The position numbers and the translations under genes are program-made. Shown in pieces: positions 1 to 10,499 of a DNA stretch of 64,000 nt (its first letter is position 1; each line of letters begins with the position of its first letter). This DNA comes from Chirona hameri (taxonomy: Eukaryota; Arthropoda; Thecostraca; Balanomorpha; Balanidae): NCBI GenBank assembly GCA_036785665.1, contig JAXIVJ010006340.1, positions 1-64,000 on the forward strand. The letters run 5' to 3'. Under the pieces are notes generated by a model. The model worked only from the letters and a program-made list of their open reading frames with translations, was not told the DNA's origin and made no database searches.

Positions 1-703
1 CCCCTCCCCCCCCGGGGTCGACTGTGACGGTCCAGGCGTCTGATGTGTGTAGGAGCTGTCGAGCCCCGCCCCCCCCCCCCCCGTGTGTCGACTGTGACGG
101 TCAGGCGTCTTGATGTGTGTAGGATCTGTCGAGCCCCCCCCCCCGGATGTCGACTGTTGACGGTCAGGCGTCTGATGTGTGTAGGATCTGTCGAGCCCCC
201 CCCCCCGGATGTCGACTGTGACGGTCAGGCGTCTGATGTGTGTAGGATCTGTCGAGCCCCCCCCCCCCCGGGGGTGTCGACTGTGACGGTCAGGCGTCTG
301 ATGTGTGTAGGATCTGTCGAGCCCCCCCCCCCCCCCGGGTGTCGACTGTGACGGTCAGGCGTCTGATGTGTGTGTAGGATCTGTCGAGCCCCCCCCCCCC
401 CCGGTGTTGACTGTGACGGTCAGGCGTCTGATGTGTGTAGGAGCTGTCGAGCCCCCCCCCCCCCCACCCCCGGATGTCGACTGTGACGGTCAGGCGTCTG
501 ATGTGTGTAGGATCTGTCGAGCCCCCCCCCCCCCGGATGTCGACTGTGACGGTCAGGCGTCTGATGTGTGTAGGAGCTGTCGAAACCCCGCCGCCCGCCC
601 CCCCCCCCCCCAGGGTGTCGACTGTGACGGTCAGGCGTTCTGATGTGTGTAGGATCTGTCGAGCCCCCCCCCGGGTGTCGACTGTGACGGTCAGGCTCGT
701 CTG
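1..703. repeat. Poly-C satellite array, first block (~60-bp unit)
   Basis: About a dozen tandem units. Each has a conserved core of about 48 bp (GTCGACTGTGACGGTCAGGC, then GTCTGATGTGTGTAGGATCT, then GTCGAG) followed by a run of roughly 8 to 17 C and a short GGGTGT or GTGT link. Units differ mainly in C-run length and in single-base indels. Stop-poor frames through the array give low-complexity peptides on both strands and should not be called genes. The array continues to the left of the window. The complementary strand carries a G-run every ~60 bp. Confidence 0.97.
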
Positions 704-1427
704 ATAGATCACCAACCCACGTGACGGATCATGGGCTGCATGGAGTGGGAGTTGGTGGTGGGAGCATTTAGGCGATCCGCCAGAGACTATTCTAGTTGTA
801 ATGCATCGATTATTACCGGCATCCTGCATCACTCGGAGTCATGTCGACCGGGCCCGTAGCCAGGTCGGACCGGGCCCGTATAGCCAGGCTGAATTACCAG
901 AGGGTGCACACAAATTTGTCCAGAGGGGTGCACTATCGTCTATCATTAGTATATATTTGCATACCCTAAGTCTTAGCATGTATACAATATAAAATATTGT
1001 ATCTGAAGATTAGTGCCCTGAAAAGTGTTCTGCTTAGTGGATTGTACTCGAAAGGTTCAAAAACGCTTGTGTTCAATTGGTTTTTATTCGTCTGCGAAAG
1101 TCCTTAAAGGAAATAGGTTCACCTTCGGATTTTTTTCTCTTCAGAACACGATTTTATTATATTTTGTAATACAGTTTCTTTTTTCTTTTCAAAAAATGGT
1201 CCTACATCGCGCCAATTCAGGACAGAAGGTCGTAAATTAATTAATTTTATGGTGTGCGTTATTGGTCTGCGCATGCTCCCCTGGCAGTGCTGGCACTTTC
1301 AGACGGTACGGTACATCATATATGCGCCACATTCCTTCGTCAAAAAGTCAAATATCTTTGGCTGGAGAGTCTTTTCAGCCAAGAAAAGTTGCAGATAAGG
1401 ATTTCTCAACACGGGCTACAAAACTGA
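704..1427. other. Duplicated satellite flank, lower-quality copy
   Basis: Non-satellite sequence starting at the CTGATAGATCACCAACCCAC junction. It is a near copy of 7259-7977. Compared with that copy it has many single-base insertions (extra G in GTGGGAGC, extra G in TTTAGGCG, extra A or G in homopolymers). From 1104 it contains the left two thirds of a TTAA-type MITE, which breaks off at 1427 and joins satellite sequence directly in mid-element. No gene is seen. It is either a real segmental duplication or a misjoined, unpolished assembly segment. Confidence 0.8.
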
Positions 1428-4400
1428 TGTGTGTCGACTGTGACGGTCAGGCGTCTGATGTGTGTAGGATCTGTCGAGCCCCCCCCCCCCCCCCCGGGTT
1501 GTCGACTGTGACGGTCAGGCGTCTGATGTGTGTAGGATCTGTCGAGCCCCCCCCCCCCGGGTGTCGACTGTGACGGGTCAGGCGTCTGATGTGTGTAGGA
1601 TCTGTCGAGCCCCCCCCCCCCCGGGTGTCGACTGTGACGGTCAGGCGTCTGATGTGTGTAGGAGCTGTCGAGCCCCCCCCCCCCCGGGTTGTCGACTGTG
1701 ACGGTCAGGGCGTCTGATGTGTGTAGGATCTGTCGAGCCCACCCCCCCCCCCCCGGGTGTCGACTGTGACGGTCAGGGCGTCTGATGTGTGTAGGATCTG
1801 TCGAGCCCCCCCGGGTGTCGACTGTGACGGTCAGGCGTCTGATGTGTGTAGGATCTGTCGAGCCCCCCCCCCCGTGTGTCCGACTGTGACGGTCAGAGCG
1901 TCTGATGTGTGTAGGATCTGTCGAGCCCCCCCCCCCCCGTGTGTCGACTGTGGACGGTCAGGCGTCTGATGTGTGTAGGATCTGTCGAGCCCCCCCCCCC
2001 GGGTGTCGACTGTGACGGTCAGGCGTCTGATGTGTGTAGGATCTGTCGAGCCCCCCCCCCCCCGGGTGTCGACTGTGACGGTCAGGCGTCTGATGTGTGT
2101 AGGATCTGTCGAGCCCCCCCCCCGGGTGTCGACTGTGACGGTCAGGCGTCTGATGTGTGTAGGATCTGTCGAGCCCTCCCCCCCGGATGTGGACTGTGAC
2201 GGTCAGGCGTCTGATGTGTGTAGGAGCTGTCGAGCCCCCCCCCCGTGTGTCGACTGTGAAGGTCAGAGGCGTCTGATGTGTGTAGGATCTGTCGAGCCCT
2301 CCCCCCCCGGGTGTCGACTGTGACGGTCAGGCGTCTGATGTGTGTAGGATCTGTCGAGCCCTCCCCCCCCCCCCTCCCCCGTGTGTCGACTGTGACGGTC
2401 AGGCGTCTGATGTGTGTAGGATCTGTCGAGCCCCCCCCCCGGGTGTCGACTGTGACGGTCAGGCGTCTGATGTGTGTAGGATCTGTCGAGGCCCCCCCCC
2501 CCCCCCCCGGTGTCGACTGTGACGGTCAGGCGTCTGATGTGTGTAGGATCTGTCGAGCCCCCCCCCCCGGGTGTCGACTGTGACGGTCAGGCGTCTGATG
2601 TGTGTAGGATCTGTCGAGCCCCCCCCCCCCGGGTGTCGACTGTGGACGGTCAGGGCGTCTGATGTGTGTAGGGATCTGTCGAGCCCTCCCCCCCTCCCCC
2701 CCGGGTGTCGACTGTGACGGTCAGGCGTCTGATGTGTGTAGGATCTGTCGAGCCCCCCCCCCCCCGGGTTGTCGACTGTGACGGTCAGGCGTCTGATGTG
2801 TGTAGGATCTGTCGAGCCCCCCCCCCCCCCCGGGTGTCGACTGTGACGGTCAGGCGTCTGATGTGTGTAGGATCTGTCGAGCCCCTCCCCCCCCGGGTGT
2901 CGACTGTGACGGTCAGAGTCGTCTGATGTGTGTAGGATCTGTCGAGCCCCCCCCCCCGTGTGTCGACTGTGGACGGTCAGGCGTCTGATGTGTGTAGGAT
3001 CTGTCCGAGCCCCCCCCCCCCCGGATGTCGACTGTGACGGTCAGGCGTCTGATGTGTGTAGGAGCTGTCGAGCCCCCCCCCCCCCGTGTGTCGACTGTGA
3101 CGGTCCAGGCGTCTGATGTGTGTAGGATCTGTCGAGCCCCCCCCCCCCGGGTGTCGACTGTGACGGTCAGGCGTCTGATGTGTGTAGGATCTGTCGAGCC
3201 CCCCCCCCCGGGTGTCGACTGTGACGGTCAGGCGTCTGATGTGTGTAGGATCTGTCGAGCCCCCCCCCCCCCCGGGTGTCGACTGTGACGGTCAGGCGTC
3301 TGATGTGTGTAGGATCTGTCGAGCCCCCCCCCCCGGGTGTCGACTGTGACGGTCAGGCGTCTGATGTGTGTAGGATCTGTCGAGCCCCCTCCCCCCCGGG
3401 TGTCGACTGTGACGGTCAGGCGTCTGATGTGTGGTAGGATCTGTCGAGCCCCCCCCCCCCCGGGTGTCGACTGTGACGGTCAGGCGTCTGATGTGTGTAA
3501 GGGTCTGTCGAGCCCCCCCCCCCCGGGTGTCGACTGTGACGGTCAGGCGTCTGATGTGTGTAGGATCTGTCGAGCCCCCCCCCCCCCCGGGTGTCGACTG
3601 TGACGGTCAGGCGTCCTGATGTGTGTAGGATCTGTCGAGCCCTCCCCCCCGGGTGTCGACTGTGACGGTCAGGCGTCTGATGTGTGTAGGATCTGTCCAA
3701 GCCCCCCCCCGTGTGTCGACTGTGACGGGTCAGGCGTCTGATGTGTTGTAGGATCTGTCGAGCCCCCCCCCCCCCGTGTGTCGACTGTGACGTCAGGCGT
3801 CTGATGTGTGTAGGATCTGTCGAGCCCCCCCCCGTGTGTCGACTGCGACGGTCAGGCGTCTGATGTGTGTAGGATCTGTCGAGCCCCCCCCCCCGGATGT
3901 CGACTGTGACGGTCAGGCGTCTGATGTGTGTAGGATCTGTCGAGCCCCCCCCCCCCCCCCGTGTGTCGACTGTGACGGTCAGGCGTCTGATGTGTGTAGG
4001 ATCTGTCGAGCCCCCCCCCGGGTGTCGACTGTGACGGTCAGGCGTCTGATGTGTGTAGGATCTTGTCGAGCCCCCCCCCCCCCGGGTGTCGACTGTGACG
4101 GTCAGGCGTCTGATGTGTGTAGGATCTGTCGAGCCCTCCCCCCCCCGGGTGTCGACTGTGACGGTCAGGCGTCTGATGTGTGTAGGATCTGTCAAGCCCC
4201 CCCCCGTGTGTCGACTGTGACGGTCAGGGCGTCTGATGTGTGTAGGATCTGTCGACCCCCCCCCCGTGTGTCGACTGTGACGGTCAGAGCGTCTGATGTG
4301 TGTAAGGATCTGTCGAGCCCCCCCCCCCCCCCCCCGTGTGTCGACTGTGACGGTCAGGCGTCTGATGTGTGTAGGATCTGTCGAGGCCCCCCCCCCCCGG

Positions 4401-7258
4401 ATGTCGACTGTGACGGTCAGGCGTCTGATGTGTGTAGGATCTGTCGAGCCCCCCCCCCCCCCCCCCCCCCGGATGTCGACTGTGACGGTCAGGCGTCTGA
4501 TGTGTGTAGGATCTGTCGAGCCCCCCCCCCCCCCCCCGGGTGGTCGACTGTGACGGTCAGGCGTCTGATGTGTGTAGGATCTGTCGAGGCCCTCCCATCC
4601 CTCCCCCCCCCCCGGGTGTCGACTGTGACGGTCAGGCGTCTGATGTGTGTAGGATCTGTCGAGCCCCCCCCCGGATGTCGACTGTGACGGTCAGGCGTCT
4701 GATGTGTGTAGGAGCTGTCGAGCCCCCCCCCCCCCGGGTGTCGACTGTGACGGTCAGGCGTCTGATGTGTGTAGGAGCTGTCGAGCCCCCCCCCCCCCCC
4801 CCCCCCGGGTGTCGACTGTGACGGTCAGGCGTCTGATGTGTGTAGGATCTGTCGAGCCCCCCCCCCCCCGGGTGTCGACTGTGACGGGTCAGGCGTCTGA
4901 TGTGTGTAGGATCTGGCGAGCCCCCCCCCCCGTGTGTCCGACTGTGACGGTCAGAGGCGTCTGATGTGTGTAGGATCTGTCGAGCCCCCCCCCCCCCCCC
5001 CCGTGTGTCGACTGTGACGGTCAGGGCGTCTGATTGTGTGTAGGATCTGTGGAGCCCCCCCCCCTCTGATGTCGACTGTGACGGTCAGGCGTCTGATGTG
5101 TGTAGGATCTGTCCGAGCCCCCCCCGGTGTCGACTGTGACGGTCAGAGCGTCTGATGTGTGTAGGATCTGTCGAACCCCCCCCCCCCCCGTGTGCCGACT
5201 GTGACGGTCAGGCGTCTGATGTGTGTAGGATCTGTCGAGCCCCCCCCCCCCCCCCCCCCCCGGGTGTTGACTGTGACGGTCAGGCGTCTGATGTGTGTAG
5301 GAGCTGTCGAGCCCCCCCCCCCCCCCCGGGTGTCAACTGTGACGGTCAGGCGTTCTGATGTGTGTAGGATCTGTCGAGCCCCCCCCCCCGGGTGTCGACT
5401 GTGACGGTCAAGGCGTCTGATGTGTGTAGGATCTGTCGAGCCCCCCACCCCCCCACCGTGTGTCGACTGTGACGGTCAGGCGTCTGATGTGTGTAGGATC
5501 TGTCGAGGCCCCCACCCCCCCCCCGTGTGTCGACTGTGACGGTCAGGCGTCTGATGTGTGTAGGATCTGTGGAGGCCCCCCCCCCCCCCCCCCCCCCTCG
5601 GATGTCGACTGTGACGGTCAGGCGTCTGATGTGTGTAGGATCTGTCGAGCCCCCCCCCCCGGGTGTCGACTGTGACGGTCAGGCGTCTGATGTGTGTAGG
5701 ATCTGTCGAAACCCCCCCCCCCCCCCCGTGTGCCGACTGTGACGGTCAGGCGTCTGATGTGTGTATGATCTGTCGAGCCCCCCCCCCCCCGGGTGTTGGA
5801 CTGTGACGGTCAGGCGTCTGATGTGTGTAGGATCTGTCGAGCCCCCCCCCGGGTGTCGACTGTGACGGTCAGGCGTCTGATGTGGTGTAGGATCTGTCGA
5901 GCCCCCCCCCCTCCCCCCGGGGTCGACTGTGACGGTCAGGCGTCTGATGTGTGTAGGAGCTGTCGAGCCCCGCCCCCCCCCCCCCGTGTGTCGACTGTGA
6001 CGGTCAGGCGTCTGATGTGTGTAGGATCTGTCGAGCCCCCCCCCCCCCCGGGTGTCGACTGTGACGGTCAGGCGTCTGATTGTGTGTAGGATCTGTCGAG
6101 CCCCCCCCCCCCCCCCTCCCCACCCGGGGTCGACTGTGACGGTCAGGCGTCTGATGTGTGTAGGAGCTGTCGAGCCCCGCCCCCCCCCCCGTGTGTCGGA
6201 CTGTGACGGTCAGGCGTCTGATGTGTGTAGGATCTGTCGAACTCCCCCCCCCCCCCCGGATGTCGACTGTGACGGTCAGGCGTCTGATGTGTGTAGGATC
6301 TGTCGAGCCCCCCCCCCGGGTGTCGACTGTGACGGTCAGGCGTCTGATGTGTGTAGGATTCTGTCTAGCCCCCCCCCGTGTGTCGACTGTGACGGTCAGG
6401 CGTCTGATGTGTGTAGGATCTGTCGAGCCCCCCCCCCCCTCCGGATGTCGACTGTGACGGTCAGGCGTCTGATGTGTGTAGGATCTGTCGAGCCCCCCCC
6501 CCCCCCCGGATGTCGACTGTGACGGTCAGGCGTCTGATGTGTGTAGGATCTGTCGAGCCCCCCCCCCCTCCCCCCGGGGTCGACTGTGACGGTCAGGCGT
6601 CTGATGTGTGTAGGAGCTGTCGAGCCACCGCCCCCCCCCGTGTGTCGACTGTGACGGTCAGGCGTCTGATGTGTGTAGGATCTGTCGAGCCCCCCCCCCG
6701 GATGTCGACTGTGACGGTCAGGCGTCTGATGTGTGTAGGATCTGTCGAGCCCCCCCCCCCCCCCGGATGTCGACTGTGACGGTCAGGCGTCTGATGTGTG
6801 TAGGATCTGTCGAGCCCCCCCCCCCCCGGGTGTCGACTGTGACGGTCAGGCGTCCTGATGTGTGTAGGATCTGTCGAGCGCCCCCCCCCCCCCCCCCCCC
6901 CGGGTGTCGACTGTGACGGTCAGGCGTCTGATGTGTGTAGGATCTGTCGAGCCCCCCCCCCCCCCCCGGTGTTGACTGTGACGGTCAGGCGTCTGATGTG
7001 TGTAGGAGCTGTCGAGCTCCCCCCCCACCCCCGGATGTCGACTGTGACGGTCAGGCGTCTGATGTGTGTAGGATCTGTCGAGCCCCCCCCCCCCCGGATG
7101 TCGACTGTGACGGTCAGGCGTCTGATGTGTGTAGGAGCTGTCGAACCCCCGCCGCCCCCCCCCCCGGGTGTCGACTGTGACGGTCAGGCGTCTGATGTGT
7201 GTAGGGATCTGTCGACCCCCCCCCCCCCCCGGGTGTCGACTGTGACGGTTCAGGCGTC
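1428..7258. repeat. Poly-C satellite array, main block (~95 units)
   Basis: The same ~60-bp unit as in 1-703, repeated roughly 95 times. C-runs vary from about 7 to 22, some broken by T or A (for example CCCTCCCCCC). A recurring variant has GGAGCTGTCGAG in place of GGATCTGTCGAG. The core is well conserved while the C-run is not, as expected for unequal exchange plus homopolymer slippage. Peptide frames such as SDVCRICRAPPP or THIRRLTVTVDTRGGG are translations of the repeat and change frame wherever the C-run changes length. Confidence 0.97.
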
Positions 7259-7660
7259 TGATAGATCACCAACCCACGTGACGGATCATGGGCTGCATGG
7301 ATGTGGGAGTTGGTGGTGGAGCATTTAGCGATCGCCAGAGACTATTCTAGTTGTAATGCATCGATTATTACCGGCATCCTGCAATCACTCGGAGTCATGT
7401 CGACCGGGCCCGTAGCCAGGTCGACCGGGCCCGTATAGCCAGGCTGAATTACCAGAGGGTGCACACAAATTTGTCCAGAGGGTGCACTATCGTCTATCAT
7501 TAGTATATATTTGCATACCCTAAGTCTTAGCATGTATACAATATAAAATATTGTATCTGAAGATTAGTGCCCTGATAAGTGTTCTGCTTAGTGGGATTGT
7601 ACTCGAAAGGTTCAAAAAACGCTTGTGTTCAATTGGTTTTTATTTCGTCTGCGAAAGTCC
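7259..7660. other. Right flank of the satellite, no gene seen
   Basis: Unique-looking, AT-rich towards the MITE. It is the cleaner copy of the duplicated flank at 704-1100. I see no splice-bounded exon, RNA gene or coding bias. Confidence 0.6.
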
Positions 7661-8026
7661 TTAAAGGAAATAGTTCACCCTTCGGATTTTTTTCTCTTCA
7701 GAACACGATTTTATTATATTTTGTAATACAGTTTCTTTTTTCTTTTCAAAAATGGTCCTACATCGCGCCAATTCAGGACAGAAGGTCGTAAATTATTAAT
7801 TTTATGGTGTGCGTTATTGGTCTGCGCATGCTCCCTGGCAGTGCTGGCACTTTCAGACGGTACGGTACATCATATATGCGCCACATTCCTTCGTCAAAAA
7901 GTCAATATCTTTGGCTGGAGAGTCTTTTCAGCCAAGAAAAGTTGCAGATAAGGATTTCTCAACACGGGCTACAAAACTGCTATTTCAGTTAAAAAACCCA
8001 TGTTGAAGGTTAACGATTTCCTTTAA
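7661..8026 (+). mobile_element. TTAA-flanked MITE, ~366 bp (family A)
   Basis: Starts TTAAAGGAAATAGTTCACC and ends in the inverse form CGATTTCCTTTAA, so the termini are inverted repeats bounded by TTAA. The interior (TCAGAACACGATTTTATTAT..., CATCGCGCCAATTCAGGACA..., TCTTTTCAGCCAAGAAAAG) recurs at 1104-1427 (truncated), 8308-8669 (inverted), 30600-30832 plus 34471-34617 (split), and more distantly at 9840 and 50440. No transposase is encoded, so this is a non-autonomous element. TTAA ends suggest a piggyBac-like mobilising transposase, but that is inference. Confidence 0.88.
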
Positions 8027-8307
8027 CTACTGGGGGTGCACCGACTAATGTCAGAGGGTACACAGATACCTCCAGGGGTGCTCGGCCGCACCCAGTGCAC
8101 CCCGCAGCTGGCTTACGGGCCTGATATCGGACTGTGTCGATCACTAATTTGTCATTGACAGCATATGACAGGGTTTCGGACTCTGGACCAGTTTTTTGCG
8201 GACACGGATGTAAAACAAATATTCACGCGTCAGTTTTAAACCAATCTTGACAAATTTGGCGTCAAAATGTTGGAAATTAAGTGGACTTGCATTTACCATC
8301 TCAAAAG
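8027..8307. other. Spacer between two inverted MITEs
   Basis: About 280 bp of ordinary-looking sequence between family A copies in opposite orientation. I see no gene in it. It would form the loop if the two copies paired. Confidence 0.55.
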
Positions 8308-8669
8308 TTAAAGGAAATAGTTCACCTTCAACATGGGATTTTGAACTGAAATAGCAGTTTTGTAGCCCGTGTTGAGAAATCCGTATCTGCAACTTTTCTT
8401 GGCTGAAAAGACTCCAGCCAAAGATATTTGACTTTTTGACGAAGGAATGCGGCGCATATATGATGTACCGTACCGTCTGAAAGTGCAAGCACTGCCAGGG
8501 AGCATGCGCAGGACCAATAACGCACACCATAAAATTAATAATTTACGACCTTCTGTCCTGAATTGGCGCGATGTAGGACCATTTTTGAAAAGAAAAAAAG
8601 AAACTGTATTAAAAAATATAATAAAATCGTGTTCTGAAAAAAAATCCGAAGGTGAACTATTTCCTTTAA
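8308..8669 (-). mobile_element. TTAA-flanked MITE family A, inverted copy
   Basis: Reverse-complement copy of the element at 7661-8026. It starts TTAAAGGAAATAGTTCACC at the left and ends GGTGAACTATTTCCTTTAA at the right, with TTAA at both ends. Both termini are intact. The open frames inside it are shadows of the non-coding element. Confidence 0.88.
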
Positions 8670-9839
8670 ATATTTTTACTCCGAGTGTGAATAGTTTAAC
8701 ATAAAGGACGAAAAATGGAAAAAAAACGCGTTTTTTCAGGGTAAACAATATTTGGTCGCCCAAATTCAAAGAGCCGTAGCACCACAACCATATGCTTGGC
8801 GGAGTTCTCGCTATGCTCATTCTCTTGTTCATTCAATTTGCTTTCAGAGCATATCGGGTTCAATTAGTTTCTCACATTTTATTTTGACGCTGCATTGGAT
8901 CTTAGCCGAACCGACCAGAGTAAAAACTATATTCAAATAGGTCAATTTAGTAACAATTTCCCATACAACCATTATTCTACAACACTTATCCGGGTTCTAA
9001 ATAGTAAAATTGGAAATGGAGCGATTCACCAAAGCCTTAGGAACAAAATGGTGCCATTGTCAATCTTCTGCGAGCTATATTGACGGTGCAATCAATGGTT
9101 TCGTGCTCGGGTGTTGTTGTTGACCTCAACTTGTAAAAAAAATCACCCTCTTGTAAAAAGTTTTTTTAAAGGCATACGTCGATTAGCAAACCAATAGCTA
9201 TTGCACCTGAACATGCTGTCAACAGATCCTATTGGTTTTCCTGCCGATTTATCGCGTTTTGTAAAAACGGTGGGTAAACGGCATGGCAACCGCACGCAGA
9301 CGCGAAGTGATCACGAGCTACCTTTACGGAATTAAAACAAATAATAGATGCCATGCTATTTTCGATTCCAGATTCGAATTCCTCGTGAAAAAACTGGTCC
9401 GGATAGGTTGTTTTTTTCTTCAGTGAAACAACACTGATTTCGGGCTGGTTTTGGCCGCGAAACCGGTCCAAAGTCCGAGACCCTGCCATATGTCAACTGG
9501 AGCAATTTTTACGTAGCAACAACGTTCGATTTAACACATGCATTGATTGCAACAATCACATTGCATAGTTGGCTCGTAGCGATCATTATAAATCCATTGA
9601 GCCGATTAGTCATTACCTGCAATAGTCCAAGGTTCCATGCCTGGTCAACTATCGATGTACTGCAGTCATATACCGGTCACTGTCATCATCCTGCTGTGAA
9701 CTTGCTGGCTCTCTTCACAATACTGAACCGGCGATTCATGTAACGAACGACGAGTTCAGATCAGTTGGGTGATTCAGCGTAGGGGCTTCTCCATTATTTT
9801 TCTTGGGGGGGGGGGGGGGGCTGAGCTGGGAAAGATCGC
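8670..9839. other. Intergenic, no gene recognised
   Basis: AT-rich single-copy-looking DNA. Open frames are below 90 codons, show no recognisable domain and are not bounded by convincing splice sites. A 16-base G-run lies just left of the next MITE. Confidence 0.5.
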
Positions 9840-10349
9840 TTAAAGGAAATAGTTCACCTTGGATTTGTTTTTACCAAACACGATTTGATTATATTTTTAA
9901 TACAATTTATTTGTATATTGTCATAAATGGCCTTATATCGCGCCGATTCAGGACATAAGGTCGTCAATTTGTATTGTTTATCAAAACTATATGCATACTC
10001 TCTGAGTCAGAGTCCTGACGTCACGCGAATGTAAAAAATGGTTCAGCCAATCAGATTCGAAAGTAGTCGCGTAAAGATAGACTCGCATTGGAGATGTGCC
10101 AACCGTCGGCCGGCGTTCGCTTGCTAGCACCAGCTGCAAGCTGATTGGCTGATGGTATAGCCTCTGCCCGGGCTAAAACCAGTACAACATTCTTTCGCCA
10201 GCACCGCATTCCTTCGCCAAAAAATCAAATATATTCGGCTGGAAAGTCTTTTCAGTCAAGAAAACCTGCAGATAGGGGTTTCCCAACACGGGCTACAAAA
10301 CTGCTATCTCAGTTTAAAACTAATGTTGAAGGTGAACTATTTCCTTTAA
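9840..10349 (+). mobile_element. TTAA-flanked MITE, ~510 bp (family B)
   Basis: Starts TTAAAGGAAATAGTTCACC and ends GGTGAACTATTTCCTTTAA. It shares termini and the last ~150 bp (TATATTCGGCTGGAAAGTCT..., CTATCTCAGTTTAAAACTAA) with family A. Its middle differs: it has CTGACGTCACGCGAATGTAA and a CAGCCAATCAGATTCG segment. Its closest relative in the window is 50440-50950, which matches it almost throughout. Both contain a CRE-like TGACGTCA. Confidence 0.87.
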
Positions 10350-10499
10350 AGTACCATCAGAATCCACAAAAATACAGATTTCTCCCCGGATTTGGCCCAC
10401 TTCCTCGTCCAAGTTGGGGGGGGGGGGGGTGGAAGCCAAGTGGGGGGGGGGGGGGGCTGAAGCCCCCTCAACTGAATAGGATCCTATCCTACACCCCTG
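10350..10499. other. Short spacer with two G-runs
   Basis: Contains two runs of 11 or more G (near 10417 and 10442) separated by TGGAAGCCAAGT. They resemble the G/C-run insertions seen in the MITEs near 17, 28 and 45 kb. No gene. Confidence 0.5.

Noticed and set aside
1..7258. Possible CRISPR-like array (conserved core with variable spacer)
   Set aside because: The variable part is a C homopolymer of changing length, not unique spacers, and the host is a eukaryote.
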